A DNA stretch of 64,000 nucleotides from Deltaproteobacteria bacterium (GTDB taxonomy: Bacteria > Desulfobacterota > Binatia > Binatales > Binataceae), in assembly GCA_021831785.1 (NCBI GenBank), contig JAKBMB010000016.1, positions 124,001-188,000 of the forward strand, read 5' to 3'. This document shows, in pieces, positions 17,709 through 26,905 of the stretch (its first letter is position 1; each line of letters starts with the position of its first letter). Made by a program: the position numbers and the translations under genes. Under the pieces are notes generated by a model. The model ran no database searches, had not been told where the DNA came from, and was given only the letters and a program-made list of their open reading frames with translations.

Positions 17709-18815
17709 GTGCTTTGCAGGTTGCTTGAGCTGGGTCTGGTTTCAGCCGTTCGTTCGCAAGCGGTTTACCACGCCGTGGCTGAGTGCGCGGATGCGCATGA
17801 CGCGCCGAGCTTGTGCCTCCTGCGTCCCGACCGCCCGTACGTATCGATAGGTTACCACCAAGACGCCGACCGGGAATTGGACCTGACCTTCTGCCGGCAG
17901 CAAGGCTTGCCCGTCGTCCGCCGAAGAGTCGGTGGCGGCGCGGTGCTTCTCGACGGCGACCAGATATTCTTCCATCTTGTCGTGCCGCGGGCGCGCTCGG
18001 CTGAGCTGCGGCTTCCGCTGCGGTTGAGCGAACGTTATGGGCGGCTGACAGCGCCGGTGGTCGCCGCTTACCATAGGCTCGGAGTGCCGGCCGAGTTCCG
18101 CCCCATAAGCGACATTCAAGTTGATGGGCGCAAGATCGGCGGCACAGGAACCGCCGACATCGGAGAATCCTTCGTCTTCGTGGGCAGCATGATGCTCGCC
18201 TTCGATCACGCGCTGATGGCGCGCGTACTGCGGCTGTCCGAAGACCGTCTGCGCGAGGCGGTGCGCAAGTCGATCGCCGAGCAAGTCACGAGCCTCGACC
18301 GGATCATCGGTAAGAAGCCGAGTATCGAAACCGTCCGCACAGCACTGGTGGCCGGCTTTCAGCAAAAGCTGGGGCTTGAGTTGCAGCCGGGTCGCCTGAG
18401 CGCGTGCGAAGAAGCCAGGACCGAAGAATTGCAGCGGTGGTTCTCAAGCGAGCGGTGGCTTCGCCGCATCGCGTGGGACGACGCTAGGCCGCGCAAGCTC
18501 ACCATCAGTTCCGGGGTGAACTATATCGAGGGAGAGACGCCGGGCGGGAGAGTTCGCATGGCGGCGCGAGTCGTTGACGGCCGAATCGACGCTCTTCTTT
18601 TGGGCGATAACGTTCCGTCGCACACAGCCGCAGCACTCCGCCATGAGTTCCTCGGCCTCACCCTGACGACGATGGACCTGGATGAGCGGTTCGCGCGGAT
18701 CGCCCGCGCTGCGCAAGGCACCGCAGAAAAAGGGGAAATAGGAGAGGTTGCGGCGCTCGCCCGTAAGCTGGTCGAGGCCGCCGCACAAGAGCACCAAGGC
18801 CGGAGAGACGCATGA
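17709..18815 (+). CDS. Lipoate-protein ligase-like protein 1 (sLpl type)
   Basis: 368 residues. The LplA/BirA catalytic fold is shown by RPYVSIGYHQDADRELDL, the RRRVGGGAVLLDGDQ loop and the catalytic-lysine region DGRKIGGTGTAD. It is followed by a C-terminal LplB-like accessory domain. In sHdr loci such ligases load octanoate or lipoate on LbpA. The start GTG has GGAG at 8 nt; no ATG fits. First gene of the operon, and it overlaps dsrE by ATGA. A second, different ligase lies at 29364. Confidence 0.82.
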   Translation: MLCRLLELGLVSAVRSQAVYHAVAECADAHDAPSLCLLRPDRPYVSIGYHQDADRELDLTFCRQQGLPVVRRRVGGGAVLLDGDQIFFHLVVPRARSAELRLPLRLSERYGRLTAPVVAAYHRLGVPAEFRPISDIQVDGRKIGGTGTADIGESFVFVGSMMLAFDHALMARVLRLSEDRLREAVRKSIAEQVTSLDRIIGKKPSIETVRTALVAGFQQKLGLELQPGRLSACEEARTEELQRWFSSERWLRRIAWDDARPRKLTISSGVNYIEGETPGGRVRMAARVVDGRIDALLLGDNVPSHTAAALRHEFLGLTLTTMDLDERFARIARAAQGTAEKGEIGEVAALARKLVEAAAQEHQGRRDA

Positions 18816-19195
18816 CCGAAGAGGTTGAAGGTAAGAAGGTGTTGGTCATTCAGACCCATGGGATTGAGACCCCGCGGCGCACCTACTCGCCGCTGTTTTA
18901 CGCCATGGCTGCCGCCGCGATGGACATGGACGTGCTGGTATGGTTCACGATGGACGGCACCTCGCAACTCAAAAAGGGTGCGGCCGAGAAGATCAAACTC
19001 GAACCGCGCAGTGACGTAACGCTCAAAACCATGCTCGAGCGAGCCAAGGAGGAGGGCGTCAAGCTCCGCGTCTGCCAGCAGAGCATGAACCTATTTGACA
19101 TGACCGAAGAGGACTTGATCCCAAGCGTTGAGGTTCTGGGCGCCGCGAGCATCATCGAGCTCGCGCTCAACGCGGATTTGGTCATGTACTTTTAG
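18812..19195 (+). CDS. dsrE: DsrE-family sulfur carrier
   Basis: 127 residues. The DsrE/DsrF-like Rossmann-type fold is seen in VLVIQTHGIETPRRTYSPLFYAMAAAAMDMDV. The likely persulfide-carrying cysteine is C88 (KLRVCQQSMNLFDM). These cytoplasmic proteins pass sulfane sulfur between TusA and downstream oxidation enzymes. It is coupled to the ligase gene and followed by lbpA after 91 bp. Confidence 0.82.
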   Translation: MTEEVEGKKVLVIQTHGIETPRRTYSPLFYAMAAAAMDMDVLVWFTMDGTSQLKKGAAEKIKLEPRSDVTLKTMLERAKEEGVKLRVCQQSMNLFDMTEEDLIPSVEVLGAASIIELALNADLVMYF

Positions 19196-19286
19196 GGTTG
19201 TGGGCCGCGAATAGCATGCGTAATTCTTGCTCGCAATTTAAGCAGCCTTTCCGACCAAGGGCGGAAACTGAAGACCGGGGACGACG

Positions 19287-19757
19287 ATGAACGACACCGT
19301 CAATATCGGCAAGTGCGTCATCCGAACCGACCTGCATTATTTGGTGGACAGCCATTGTTGGGTGCGATTCAACGACGACGGCACGCTGACCGTTGGTATC
19401 ACCGACGTTGCCCAGAACATGGCAGGTCCGGTGCTGCACGTCTACATCCGCAAGAAAGGAATGCGGCAGAAAGGACAGAACTTGGCCACCATCGAGAGCA
19501 GCAAATGGGTGGGGCCGCTTAAGGCGCCGGTCAGTGGCGAGATTGTCGAGGCCAACCTGGCATTGGAGAAAGATCCTGGCCTGGTCAACCGCAGCCCTTA
19601 TGGTGATGGTTGGGTCATGCGCATCAAGCCGCTCAAGCTTGAGGAAGAGCGAGGCGCCTTGCTCAGTGGCGCCGAGGCCGTAGAGGCTTACCGCAGGAAG
19701 ATTGAAGAGCAGAGTGTTAAAGCTTGCGCCGAGGTTGCCGAGTGCGAACCTAAATGA
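19287..19757 (+). CDS. lbpA: LbpA, lipoate-binding protein of sulfur oxidation (GcvH-like)
   Basis: 156 residues related to glycine-cleavage H protein, with the lipoyl lysine K73 in ATIESSKWVGPLKAPVSG. No gcvT or gcvP is present, and the position just before shdrC1 marks it as LbpA, the carrier that presents sulfur on lipoate to sHdr. The C-terminal tail after residue 120 is longer than in GcvH. Confidence 0.9.
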   Translation: MNDTVNIGKCVIRTDLHYLVDSHCWVRFNDDGTLTVGITDVAQNMAGPVLHVYIRKKGMRQKGQNLATIESSKWVGPLKAPVSGEIVEANLALEKDPGLVNRSPYGDGWVMRIKPLKLEEERGALLSGAEAVEAYRRKIEEQSVKACAEVAECEPK

Positions 19758-19777
19758 GCCTCAAGGGGAGCTAACCG

Positions 19778-20485
19778 ATGGGTTGCGAAACGTCGAAATA
19801 CGCCGCGGTTTCCTACGAGGAGAAGCTGCGTCTTTTCGAACAGGTGAAGGGCGATGAGCGCTTCGCTCATTACCTTTACGGCTGCTATGAGTGCGGAGTT
19901 TGCGTGGCCGTTTGTCCCTCGGCGCGCTTCTATGACTTTAGCCCGAGATGGATCGCCCAGGCGCTTGCCCGAGAGGACGCCGACCTGGTCTACAAGTTCA
20001 TGAACGAGGATGTGTGGGATTGCTCGCAATGCTTCTCGTGCGACAAGTGCCCACGTAAGAACTCGCCGGGTGGTCTAATTACTATCCTCCGCGAAGTTGC
20101 CGTACGAAACGGCCTTAAAAGCGCCAAAGATGCGCTAGAGGGCTACGGCCGCATTATCTACAAGATAATGTCGACCGGAACGCAGGTGGCCCCCGATATG
20201 CTCCAACCTGCCGCGTTTCCCGACTGGGGCCCGCACGTGAAGGAAATCTCGGAGAACTTGCAGTGGTGGCGTCGCGCGCTGCCCCCCGAGACGTTGCACA
20301 CGACCGAGACGAGCTGGGACGTGAGCGAACAGACCCTGCGCGAGCTATATCTCATTTGGCACGTCACCGGGGTAATGGAGATGATCAAAGAGGTAGACGA
20401 GGGCCTTCACATGATCCTTATGGATGTCATGGAAGAAAAACTTGAGGAAGCGGGCTTCGACCTCGAAGCTACTGAGGAGGATTAA
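19778..20485 (+). CDS. shdrC1: sHdrC1, iron-sulfur subunit of the sulfur-oxidising Hdr-like complex
   Basis: 235 residues with two ferredoxin-type sites: canonical CYECGVCVAVCPSARF and a shortened CSQCFSCDKCPRK, in which the last spacing is two residues rather than three. The C-terminal domain ends ELYLIWHVTGVMEMIKEV and a run of acidic residues. It relays electrons between sHdrA and sHdrB1 in the cytoplasmic complex. The order C1-(small ORF)-B1-A-H-B3-EtfBA is that of the type II shdr arrangement. Confidence 0.9.
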   Translation: MGCETSKYAAVSYEEKLRLFEQVKGDERFAHYLYGCYECGVCVAVCPSARFYDFSPRWIAQALAREDADLVYKFMNEDVWDCSQCFSCDKCPRKNSPGGLITILREVAVRNGLKSAKDALEGYGRIIYKIMSTGTQVAPDMLQPAAFPDWGPHVKEISENLQWWRRALPPETLHTTETSWDVSEQTLRELYLIWHVTGVMEMIKEVDEGLHMILMDVMEEKLEEAGFDLEATEED

Positions 20486-20490
20486 TCGTC

Positions 20491-20847
20491 ATGCCTGCGG
20501 CTAATGCCCCGATAGCCGAGTTGCACGTAATCTCGGACGGTGAGTCCACCACTGTCAGGGAAGGGACCACAGGGCGACAAGAAGCCAAGCTTAAGACCGC
20601 AGGGCCGAACGCCGCCAAGGTGTCTGAGAGCTCCGTCGATGCTTCACGCGAGCCCGGCGACGGCGAGGAGCCGGAAAGGAAAGAAAGCGAAAAGGCGCTC
20701 GACGAGCTGTTTCTTATCTGGCACATGACTGGGGAGATGGACCTCGTCACGGATCTCTGTCGAGGAGATGGAATCGCTTTAAGTTGGCCGGCGAAAAAAT
20801 CTGAACGCGCCGGAGTCGGACGCCGGTTCTCAGCCGAGGAGGATTAG
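20491..20847 (+). CDS. Small protein echoing the sHdrC1 C-terminus
   Basis: 118 residues, unknown family, squeezed between shdrC1 and shdrB1 with 5-nt gaps. The first 65 residues are polar and likely disordered. Residues 70-85 (ALDELFLIWHMTGEMDLV) closely match the sHdrC1 C-terminal segment (ELYLIWHVTGVMEMI), and both proteins end in EED. It looks like a partial tandem duplication of the shdrC1 3' end that drifted. The tail after the match may be frameshifted. It could dock on the same partner as sHdrC1 or be decaying. Confidence 0.5.
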   Translation: MPAANAPIAELHVISDGESTTVREGTTGRQEAKLKTAGPNAAKVSESSVDASREPGDGEEPERKESEKALDELFLIWHMTGEMDLVTDLCRGDGIALSWPAKKSERAGVGRRFSAEED

Positions 20848-20852
20848 CTGCC

Positions 20853-22043
20853 ATGCCCATCGACGTAGCGGCCATGGGAAAGTCGTCGCGGACCTTTCAC
20901 CGCGACCCGCAGACCGTCAAGAGCCGTCCCCTACGGGACCGGGTGCTCGAACTGGAGGCCGAAGGGGAATGGATTGTCCACAGAGTTCCCGAGCCCTACG
21001 TCGAGCTGGAGAACAAGTTTGGCCGCGTCAAGAAGGTACCGCTCGGCCATACCTGGCATCACAAGAGCTGCGGTCAGTGCGGTCACATTCCTGGCTACTC
21101 GACCTCAATCTTTTGGCTGCATCGAAAGCTTGGTCTCGACTACCGCGATCCCCGCGACCAGACTTCGTGCACGGCGTGGAACTATTACGCCTCAGCAACC
21201 TCGAATTCCGCCGCCCAGGCCGCGGTGGCGCTGCGCAACTTTGCTGCCGCCTACGAGACCGGCTACTTCCCGCTCATCCACTGCGCGACAAGCTACGGTC
21301 ATTACAAGGAAGTGCGGGAGGAGCTCCTCGCCTCGCCGCAGCTGCGCGGCGAAGTCCGACGGATCATGGAGATGATGAAGAAGCCGATGGTCATGCCGGA
21401 GGAGATCGTTCATTACAGCGAGTGGGTGCACGCGGCGCGCCATCAAGTCGCCGCGCACAAGGTTCTCGACCTTTCCAATATCGTTGCCACCGTGCATCCA
21501 GCCTGCCACTACCACAAGCTGGTCGCCGAGGACGCGATCTACGATCCCGACATTTACGGCGGCCAGCGTACGGCCGTCGTCACCGCTACGCTCAAGGCGC
21601 TGGGCGCGCAGGTGGCTGATTACTCGACCTGGTTTGACTGCTGCGGATTCGGTTTTCGCCACATCCTCGTGCAGCGCGACTTCACCCGGTCCTTTGCGGT
21701 ACAGCGCAAGATCGAGGTCATGAAGGAAGAAGCCAACCCCGACGTGACCATCACCCACGACACGGGTTGCGTTACGACGCTGGACCAAAGCCAGTTCGCC
21801 GCCCGGGCTCATCAGCGCAAAGTCGGCATCCCGGTGCTCTCCGAAGCGCAGTTCTGCGCGCTTGCCATGGGGGCTCACCCGTACCGCGTCTGCCAGCTCC
21901 ACTGGCATAACACCGAGACCCGGCCGCTGCTGGAGAAAATGGGCATCGACCACCAAGCCCGCTGGCGCGAGTTCGAGGCCGACGTCGAGCGGCTAAAGAG
22001 GGGCGAGATCGAGTATCTCACTTGGGAGGACGCCGATGCCTAG
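20853..22043 (+). CDS. shdrB1: sHdrB1, CCG-domain subunit of the sHdr complex
   Basis: 396 residues. HdrB-type cysteine-rich domains are visible: KSCGQCGHIPGYS and ..SCTAWNYYA in the first half, VHPACHYHKL and WFDCCGFGFRH in the second. In HdrB these bind the catalytic non-cubane 4Fe-4S cluster. It is the likely site of sulfur-lipoate redox chemistry with LbpA. Its end overlaps the shdrA start by 8 nt. Confidence 0.9.
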   Translation: MPIDVAAMGKSSRTFHRDPQTVKSRPLRDRVLELEAEGEWIVHRVPEPYVELENKFGRVKKVPLGHTWHHKSCGQCGHIPGYSTSIFWLHRKLGLDYRDPRDQTSCTAWNYYASATSNSAAQAAVALRNFAAAYETGYFPLIHCATSYGHYKEVREELLASPQLRGEVRRIMEMMKKPMVMPEEIVHYSEWVHAARHQVAAHKVLDLSNIVATVHPACHYHKLVAEDAIYDPDIYGGQRTAVVTATLKALGAQVADYSTWFDCCGFGFRHILVQRDFTRSFAVQRKIEVMKEEANPDVTITHDTGCVTTLDQSQFAARAHQRKVGIPVLSEAQFCALAMGAHPYRVCQLHWHNTETRPLLEKMGIDHQARWREFEADVERLKRGEIEYLTWEDADA

Positions 22044-23100
22044 CGAGCGCGTGCTGATTATCGGGGGCGGTCCGGCGGGTATCGAGGCGGCGCGCAGCCT
22101 GGCCGACCTCGGCATTCCCCTGACGATTATTGAAAGCGGCGAGCGGCTTGGCGGGATGCCGATTACGGCCCACTACGCCGCGCTGACGCCGAGCTTCGAA
22201 GATGCCGAGCAGGCGATGGGGCGAATGATCGCTCCCTTGCTGGGAAATCCCGCAATTGACGTTCACCTTCAGTCGACGATCACCGCCCTGCGTGGCGCGG
22301 CGGGAAATTTCGCTCTAACGGTAGCGAGCGACGGCACCCAAGCGGAAGTTGAGGCCGGCGCGATCATAGTCGCCACTGGGTTCCAGCACTTCGACCCCGG
22401 CCGCGAAACTCAGATGTACGGCTACTACGAGTTCGATGACGTCATCACGCTCGCTGACTCCGAACGATTACTGAAGGAGCACCGGTTCGTGCGGCCCTCC
22501 GATGGTCGGCCTCCGGAGCGGGTCGCTTTTATCCAGTGCGTGGGTTCGCGGGACCGGCAGATTGGCAATGAGTTTTGCTCCAAGGTCTGCTGCGGGGTCG
22601 CCTCCAAGCAGGCAATTGAAATCCGCCAGCAGCTTCCCGACTCGAAGGTTTTCATCTTCTATATTGACATGCGCATGTACGGCTACTGGGAGAACCAGAT
22701 TTATTGGCCCGCGCAAGAGAAGTACAAAGTCAACTTCATCCGCGGAATCGTTGCGGAGGTTTTGAAGAAGGGCGATAGGCTCGTGATCCGCGGCGAAGAT
22801 ACGACGCTCGGCCGACCGATGGAGATTGTGGTGGATGTCCTGGTTTTGTCGGTCGGCATGGAACCTTCCAAGGGCACGCGGGAGATAGCGAAGCTCCTGG
22901 GGTTGCCCCAAAACAAGTACGGCTTCATCGAAACCCAGGGGGCACCGCTGGCGACCGTGGTAACGGCCGTCCCCGGTATTTTTGCCGCAGGCTCCTGTAC
23001 CGGGCCTGCGGACCTGGAGGATTGCGTCTCGATGGGCGCCGCCGCGGCTTTGAAAGCCACGGCGCTGCTGCGCAAGAAGGCTCCGGCAGGAGGCGGTTGA
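22036..23100 (+). CDS. shdrA: sHdrA, FAD subunit of the sHdr complex
   Basis: 354 residues. The N-terminal FAD/NAD(P) Rossmann motif VLIIGGGPAGIEAARSLADLG is followed by a second nucleotide segment and the cluster region FCSKVCCGVASKQAIEI. A final FAD motif lies in GIFAAGSCTGPADLEDCVSMGAAAA. It is shorter than methanogen HdrA (no extra ferredoxin domains), as is typical of sHdrA. It centres the electron flow from sulfur to EtfBA or quinone. Confidence 0.9.
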   Translation: MPSERVLIIGGGPAGIEAARSLADLGIPLTIIESGERLGGMPITAHYAALTPSFEDAEQAMGRMIAPLLGNPAIDVHLQSTITALRGAAGNFALTVASDGTQAEVEAGAIIVATGFQHFDPGRETQMYGYYEFDDVITLADSERLLKEHRFVRPSDGRPPERVAFIQCVGSRDRQIGNEFCSKVCCGVASKQAIEIRQQLPDSKVFIFYIDMRMYGYWENQIYWPAQEKYKVNFIRGIVAEVLKKGDRLVIRGEDTTLGRPMEIVVDVLVLSVGMEPSKGTREIAKLLGLPQNKYGFIETQGAPLATVVTAVPGIFAAGSCTGPADLEDCVSMGAAAALKATALLRKKAPAGGG

Positions 23101-23105
23101 GCCTA

Positions 23106-23840
23106 ATGAGCGGTCAGGTGGTGGATACCGAGAGCGCCCGGGAGTTCATGAAAGAGGCGCTCGCGCGGATCAGCGAAGAGGAGACGGGGGCGCTGCTATC
23201 CGAACTGCGCGACAAGAGCGCCCGGTTCCAAGCCCTGCTTGCCCCGGGGCGGGTGGCAGAACTCAGCGAAGAGGAGCTTCGGCGCTTGTTCCGCAGCGTG
23301 TTTTCCACTCGTCGGACTGCCGGAAGAATGCTGCGTGAAAACGGCGTTCAGGCCCTGCGCGACCGCATCGTTAACCTGCTTTACGGCCGGGCCCCTATAG
23401 CCACGCGATTCCAGCAATTTTGCGAGGCCTTCAAGGGAGCGGAGACCACAACCGGCTTCGATTTCGCAAGCGAGCTGCTTCACTACACGCTTCCCGCCGA
23501 GTACTGGCTTTGGACGCGCTGGATGTGGAATCCACGCAACGGCGTTGGGGCGCTGCGCTTGGTCACTCTGGATGGCTGCGAGTTGCGCGGCAGCGACCTA
23601 GGCGAAACCTATCTAAGGGTCGGCGAGGCCGTTGCCTTCGTGTCCGAGACCGCTCGGGCAGCTGGGCTCCAGCGCGCGGACAGCGGGCTTTTCGGGACCA
23701 CAATCTATCTGTGTCTGGTCTACATAATTTACATGTACACTACTCTGCGGTTGCGCATGACCCAGGAGTTTAACAAGGTCATACCCGAGCTACCCGAGTT
23801 GGCGCGGCGTATCCTTGGAGTTTACCGGCTGGAGGTCTAG
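23106..23840 (+). CDS. shdrH: sHdrH, conserved protein of shdr operons
   Basis: 244 residues from an ATG 6 nt after the shdrA stop. An upstream alternative frame start lies inside shdrA. The protein is helical and has a Trp-rich middle (EYWLWTRWMWNPRNGVGAL) and a hydrophobic stretch (IYLCLVYIIYMYTTLRLRM). Its biochemical role is not established, but its place between shdrA and shdrB3 is conserved in sHdr loci. I assign it by position and composition. Confidence 0.7.
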   Translation: MSGQVVDTESAREFMKEALARISEEETGALLSELRDKSARFQALLAPGRVAELSEEELRRLFRSVFSTRRTAGRMLRENGVQALRDRIVNLLYGRAPIATRFQQFCEAFKGAETTTGFDFASELLHYTLPAEYWLWTRWMWNPRNGVGALRLVTLDGCELRGSDLGETYLRVGEAVAFVSETARAAGLQRADSGLFGTTIYLCLVYIIYMYTTLRLRMTQEFNKVIPELPELARRILGVYRLEV

Positions 23841-23846
23841 CGGCTA

Positions 23847-25139
23847 ATGCCGATAGAAAAGGAAAAGCTGCTGTCGGTGGAACCCGCGCGGATCCACGAG
23901 CACGAGCACCTAGTGCTCGAGGGCTCGGACATCTCCGGCCACTGGAACCGGATGTTCGAGCAGCGCGTGCTTTGGGACTACACACCCGATCTGCTGGGCA
24001 AGATCACCGCTCTGGAGGGCGGCGAGTCGCTCGGCTGGTGCTACCAGTGCGGCAAGTGTGTCGGGGTGTGCCCGGTGGACGTGGTGGGAGACTACGGGCC
24101 GCGCAAGATCTTCCGCAAGGTGCAGTCGGGGACAGACCTCTTCACCTCCGACGATCTCTGGCTTTGCACCACGTGTATGAACTGCCTGCGCGTCTGTCCG
24201 AAAGAAGTGGACATGGTGAAGATTATGCCGGCGGTGCGCGAGCAAGCGATGCTCGAGGGCAACGTGCCGGCAGAGCTTCAGGACGCCTTCGAGAAAACTG
24301 CGAAGTACGGCAACCCGCTGGGCGAGCCGGCCCGCAAGCGCGCCGACTGGACGCGCGACGCCGGCGTCGAGGTTCCGATTGTCGCCAAGACGGGCAAACC
24401 GGTGGACCTCCTGTGGTGGGTCGAGTGCTATCCGGCCTACCACCCTCGCGGCAAGGAAGCCGCGCGCGCGCTTGCCCGTACGCTGGTCGCCTTGGGCGTT
24501 GACTTCGGGATAATCGGGATCGAAGAGAAATGCGTGGCGGACTCCCAGCGTCTGGCCGGCGAGAAGGGTCTCTTCGAAAGCCTCGCCGAAGAGAACATCA
24601 AAACCCTACGCAATTACCAATTTCGCCGCCTGATGGTGACCGATCCGCACGCGTACAACGCCTTCCGGAACGAGTATCCGAGGTACGGAGGCTCATACGA
24701 GGTCGTCCACTACACGCAGCTTCTTGCGCCCCTCATGTCGAAGATCGAGTGGAAGAAGGAACTTCGCTACAAGGTTACGTTTCACGACCCTTGCTATCTG
24801 GGACGCCACAACGGCGAGTATGAGGCGCCGCGCGCGATTCTCAAGGCGATTCCTGGCCTCGAACTGGTCGAGATGTTCCGCTGCCGCCAGAACGGCTACT
24901 GCTGCGGCGGTGGCGGCGGCGGCATGTGGCTTGACGGGTTCAACACCCAGCACTTGCGCGAACGGCTGTCCGAACGACGCGTGCGCGAGGCGGTGGAAGT
25001 TGGCGCCGAAGTACTTGCCGTCTGCTGCCCATTCGAGGTCTCGCGTTTCGAGGATGCCGTTAAGTCGACCGGCAACGAGGGGAAGCTGCTGGTCCGCGAC
25101 ATTGTCGAGCTGATGGACGAGGCGAGGAGAGCTGCCTAA
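23847..25139 (+). CDS. shdrB3: sHdrB3, fused HdrC-HdrB-like subunit
   Basis: 430 residues. Two ferredoxin-type sites (CYQCGKCVGVCPVDVV, CTTCMNCLRVCPKEVDM; about residues 67-125) are followed by two CCG-type halves. The first is degenerate (WWVECYPAYHP) and the second complete (HDPCYLGRHNGEY, GYCCGGGGGGMW). The fusion combines the roles of HdrC2 and HdrB2 and marks type II shdr loci. The overlap with etfB (TAATG) implies coupled synthesis, so it probably hands electrons to EtfBA. Confidence 0.88.
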   Translation: MPIEKEKLLSVEPARIHEHEHLVLEGSDISGHWNRMFEQRVLWDYTPDLLGKITALEGGESLGWCYQCGKCVGVCPVDVVGDYGPRKIFRKVQSGTDLFTSDDLWLCTTCMNCLRVCPKEVDMVKIMPAVREQAMLEGNVPAELQDAFEKTAKYGNPLGEPARKRADWTRDAGVEVPIVAKTGKPVDLLWWVECYPAYHPRGKEAARALARTLVALGVDFGIIGIEEKCVADSQRLAGEKGLFESLAEENIKTLRNYQFRRLMVTDPHAYNAFRNEYPRYGGSYEVVHYTQLLAPLMSKIEWKKELRYKVTFHDPCYLGRHNGEYEAPRAILKAIPGLELVEMFRCRQNGYCCGGGGGGMWLDGFNTQHLRERLSERRVREAVEVGAEVLAVCCPFEVSRFEDAVKSTGNEGKLLVRDIVELMDEARRAA

Positions 25140-25909
25140 TGCACATCGTGGTACCGCTCAAGCAGTCCCCGGATTTGGTCGAGGAACTGGAAGTCAACGC
25201 CGAGGGAAACGATATCGACCGCCAGGGGCTTAAGCTGCAGGTCTCCGAATGGGACGAGCAGGCTCTGGAAGAGGCACTATGCCTCAAGGAAGCGAGCGGG
25301 GCGAACGTGACCGCGATCACGGCCGATTGGGGCGGGGCCGACCTTGTACTGTTCACCGCGCTCGCCAAAGGCGCGGACCGCGCGCTTAAGCTGGTTGGCG
25401 ATTTTTCGACGACAATGCTAGACAACCACAGGCTTGCGCGGGCGCTGGCGAGCACGGTAGAGCAACTCGGTGCAAATCTGGTGCTGACCGGCGTTCAGTC
25501 GGTCGAGGACCTCGATGGGCAGATTCCAGTGTTGCTCGCCGCAATGCTTGGATGGCCGCACGTGAGCGTGGTGACCGGGGTCGAGCTTACGGCAGACGCT
25601 GCCCAGGTCAAGCAGGAGCATTCCGGCGGACTGGTGGCGGAGTTGGAGGTGAAATTGCCGGCCGTCCTCGGCGTGCAAGCGGCGCGGCGAGCTCCGCGCT
25701 ATGCGCCGGTCAGCAAGGTGCGGCAAATGCAGAAGGGCGCCAAGTTGGAGCAGCTCTCGGTAGCGGCACAGGACGCCGGGTCTGGTTTGAAGGTGCGCCG
25801 GGTCTTTAAGCCGCAGGTGGCGGCTCGAGCCGAAATTCTGGAGGGCACTGCCGAGGAGATTGCGGCGAAGCTCCTCGCCGTTCTTCGCGAACGCGGACTG
25901 AGTCTTTAA
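25139..25909 (+). CDS. etfB: Electron transfer flavoprotein beta subunit
   Basis: 256 residues of the EtfB/FixA family: IVVPLKQSPDLVEELEVN at the start, and TGVQSVEDLDGQIPVLLAAMLGWPHVSVV for AMP/FAD-binding loop recognition. It forms a heterodimer with EtfA, carrying FAD, and takes electrons from sHdrB3/sHdrA. It follows shdrB3 directly and is separated from etfA by 11 nt with GGAG. Confidence 0.92.
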   Translation: MHIVVPLKQSPDLVEELEVNAEGNDIDRQGLKLQVSEWDEQALEEALCLKEASGANVTAITADWGGADLVLFTALAKGADRALKLVGDFSTTMLDNHRLARALASTVEQLGANLVLTGVQSVEDLDGQIPVLLAAMLGWPHVSVVTGVELTADAAQVKQEHSGGLVAELEVKLPAVLGVQAARRAPRYAPVSKVRQMQKGAKLEQLSVAAQDAGSGLKVRRVFKPQVAARAEILEGTAEEIAAKLLAVLRERGLSL

Positions 25910-25920
25910 AGGAGAGCGTC

Positions 25921-26898
25921 ATGACCGGGGACGTCTATGTCGTGGTCGAGCACTGGAATGGCACGATCGCCGAGGTCTCTTTTGAACTGCTCGGTCTCGG
26001 CCGGCAGCTAGCGCAAGCCTCGGGAGGCAAGCTGCACGCGTTGGTTTTGGGCCCAGAAGCCAAGGAGGTGGCCGCGGCATGCGGCGCGGCCGACGTAACC
26101 ATCTGCGTCGAGCATGACGCGCTCGCCGGCTTTAGCCCCGAAGCCCATATCACGCAGCTTGCGGCAATCCTTAAGGATCGCTCGCCAGCCTTCACTCTGG
26201 TGAGCAACACCTCCAAGGGTATGGATGTCGCGCCGGCGCTGGCAGTTGCACTGAAAGTTCCGGTAGTCACCAACGTCGCTGCGGTAGCCGTAAACGACGG
26301 CGCGATCGTAGCCACAAGCCAGCTTTACGGCGGGAAGATCGCCGTAGAGGCCGAGCTCGCGGGTGGCCGGGCTGTGCTCTCGCTGCTAGCCGGTGCTTTC
26401 CCCGCCGACCACGGCAAAAGCGCGGGCGCCGGCGCAATTGAAACGGTTGTCCCAGCCGCGCAGCTTGGCGGTTCGCGCGTCGCCTTCAAGCGGCTTATCG
26501 AGGCCGAGGCGTCCGATGTCGATATTTCCAAGCAAGAGATCCTGGTCACTGTGGGTCGCGGGATTCAGGACAAAGATAATCTGCCGGTCGTTCAGGAGCT
26601 GGCCGACGCGCTCGGCTGTCCGCTGTGCGCTTCGCGCCCGCTGGTCGATGCCGGTTGGCTTCCTAAGAGCCGGCAGGTGGGCAAGTCAGGGGTAACGGTC
26701 AAGCCGAAGATTTATCTCGCGATCGGCCTCAGCGGCGCGCCGGAGCACGTCCAGGGCATGAAAGATGCCACGACTATCATCGCTGTCAATTCCGACCCCA
26801 AGGCGCCCATCTTCGACGTAGCTCACTTCGGCGTTGTCGCCGACCTTTTCGACGTAGTCCCCGCACTCACCGAAAAGGTGAGGGAGTTGCGAGGGTGA
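25921..26898 (+). CDS. etfA: Electron transfer flavoprotein alpha subunit
   Basis: 325 residues. The C-terminal FAD domain shows SRPLVDAGWLPKSRQVGKSGVTVKPKIYLAIGLSGAPEH with the usual Arg and Gly residues. With EtfB it moves electrons from the sHdr complex to the membrane oxidoreductase encoded next (7-nt gap). Confidence 0.93.
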   Translation: MTGDVYVVVEHWNGTIAEVSFELLGLGRQLAQASGGKLHALVLGPEAKEVAAACGAADVTICVEHDALAGFSPEAHITQLAAILKDRSPAFTLVSNTSKGMDVAPALAVALKVPVVTNVAAVAVNDGAIVATSQLYGGKIAVEAELAGGRAVLSLLAGAFPADHGKSAGAGAIETVVPAAQLGGSRVAFKRLIEAEASDVDISKQEILVTVGRGIQDKDNLPVVQELADALGCPLCASRPLVDAGWLPKSRQVGKSGVTVKPKIYLAIGLSGAPEHVQGMKDATTIIAVNSDPKAPIFDVAHFGVVADLFDVVPALTEKVRELRG

Positions 26899-26905
26899 AT
26901 CAGGG

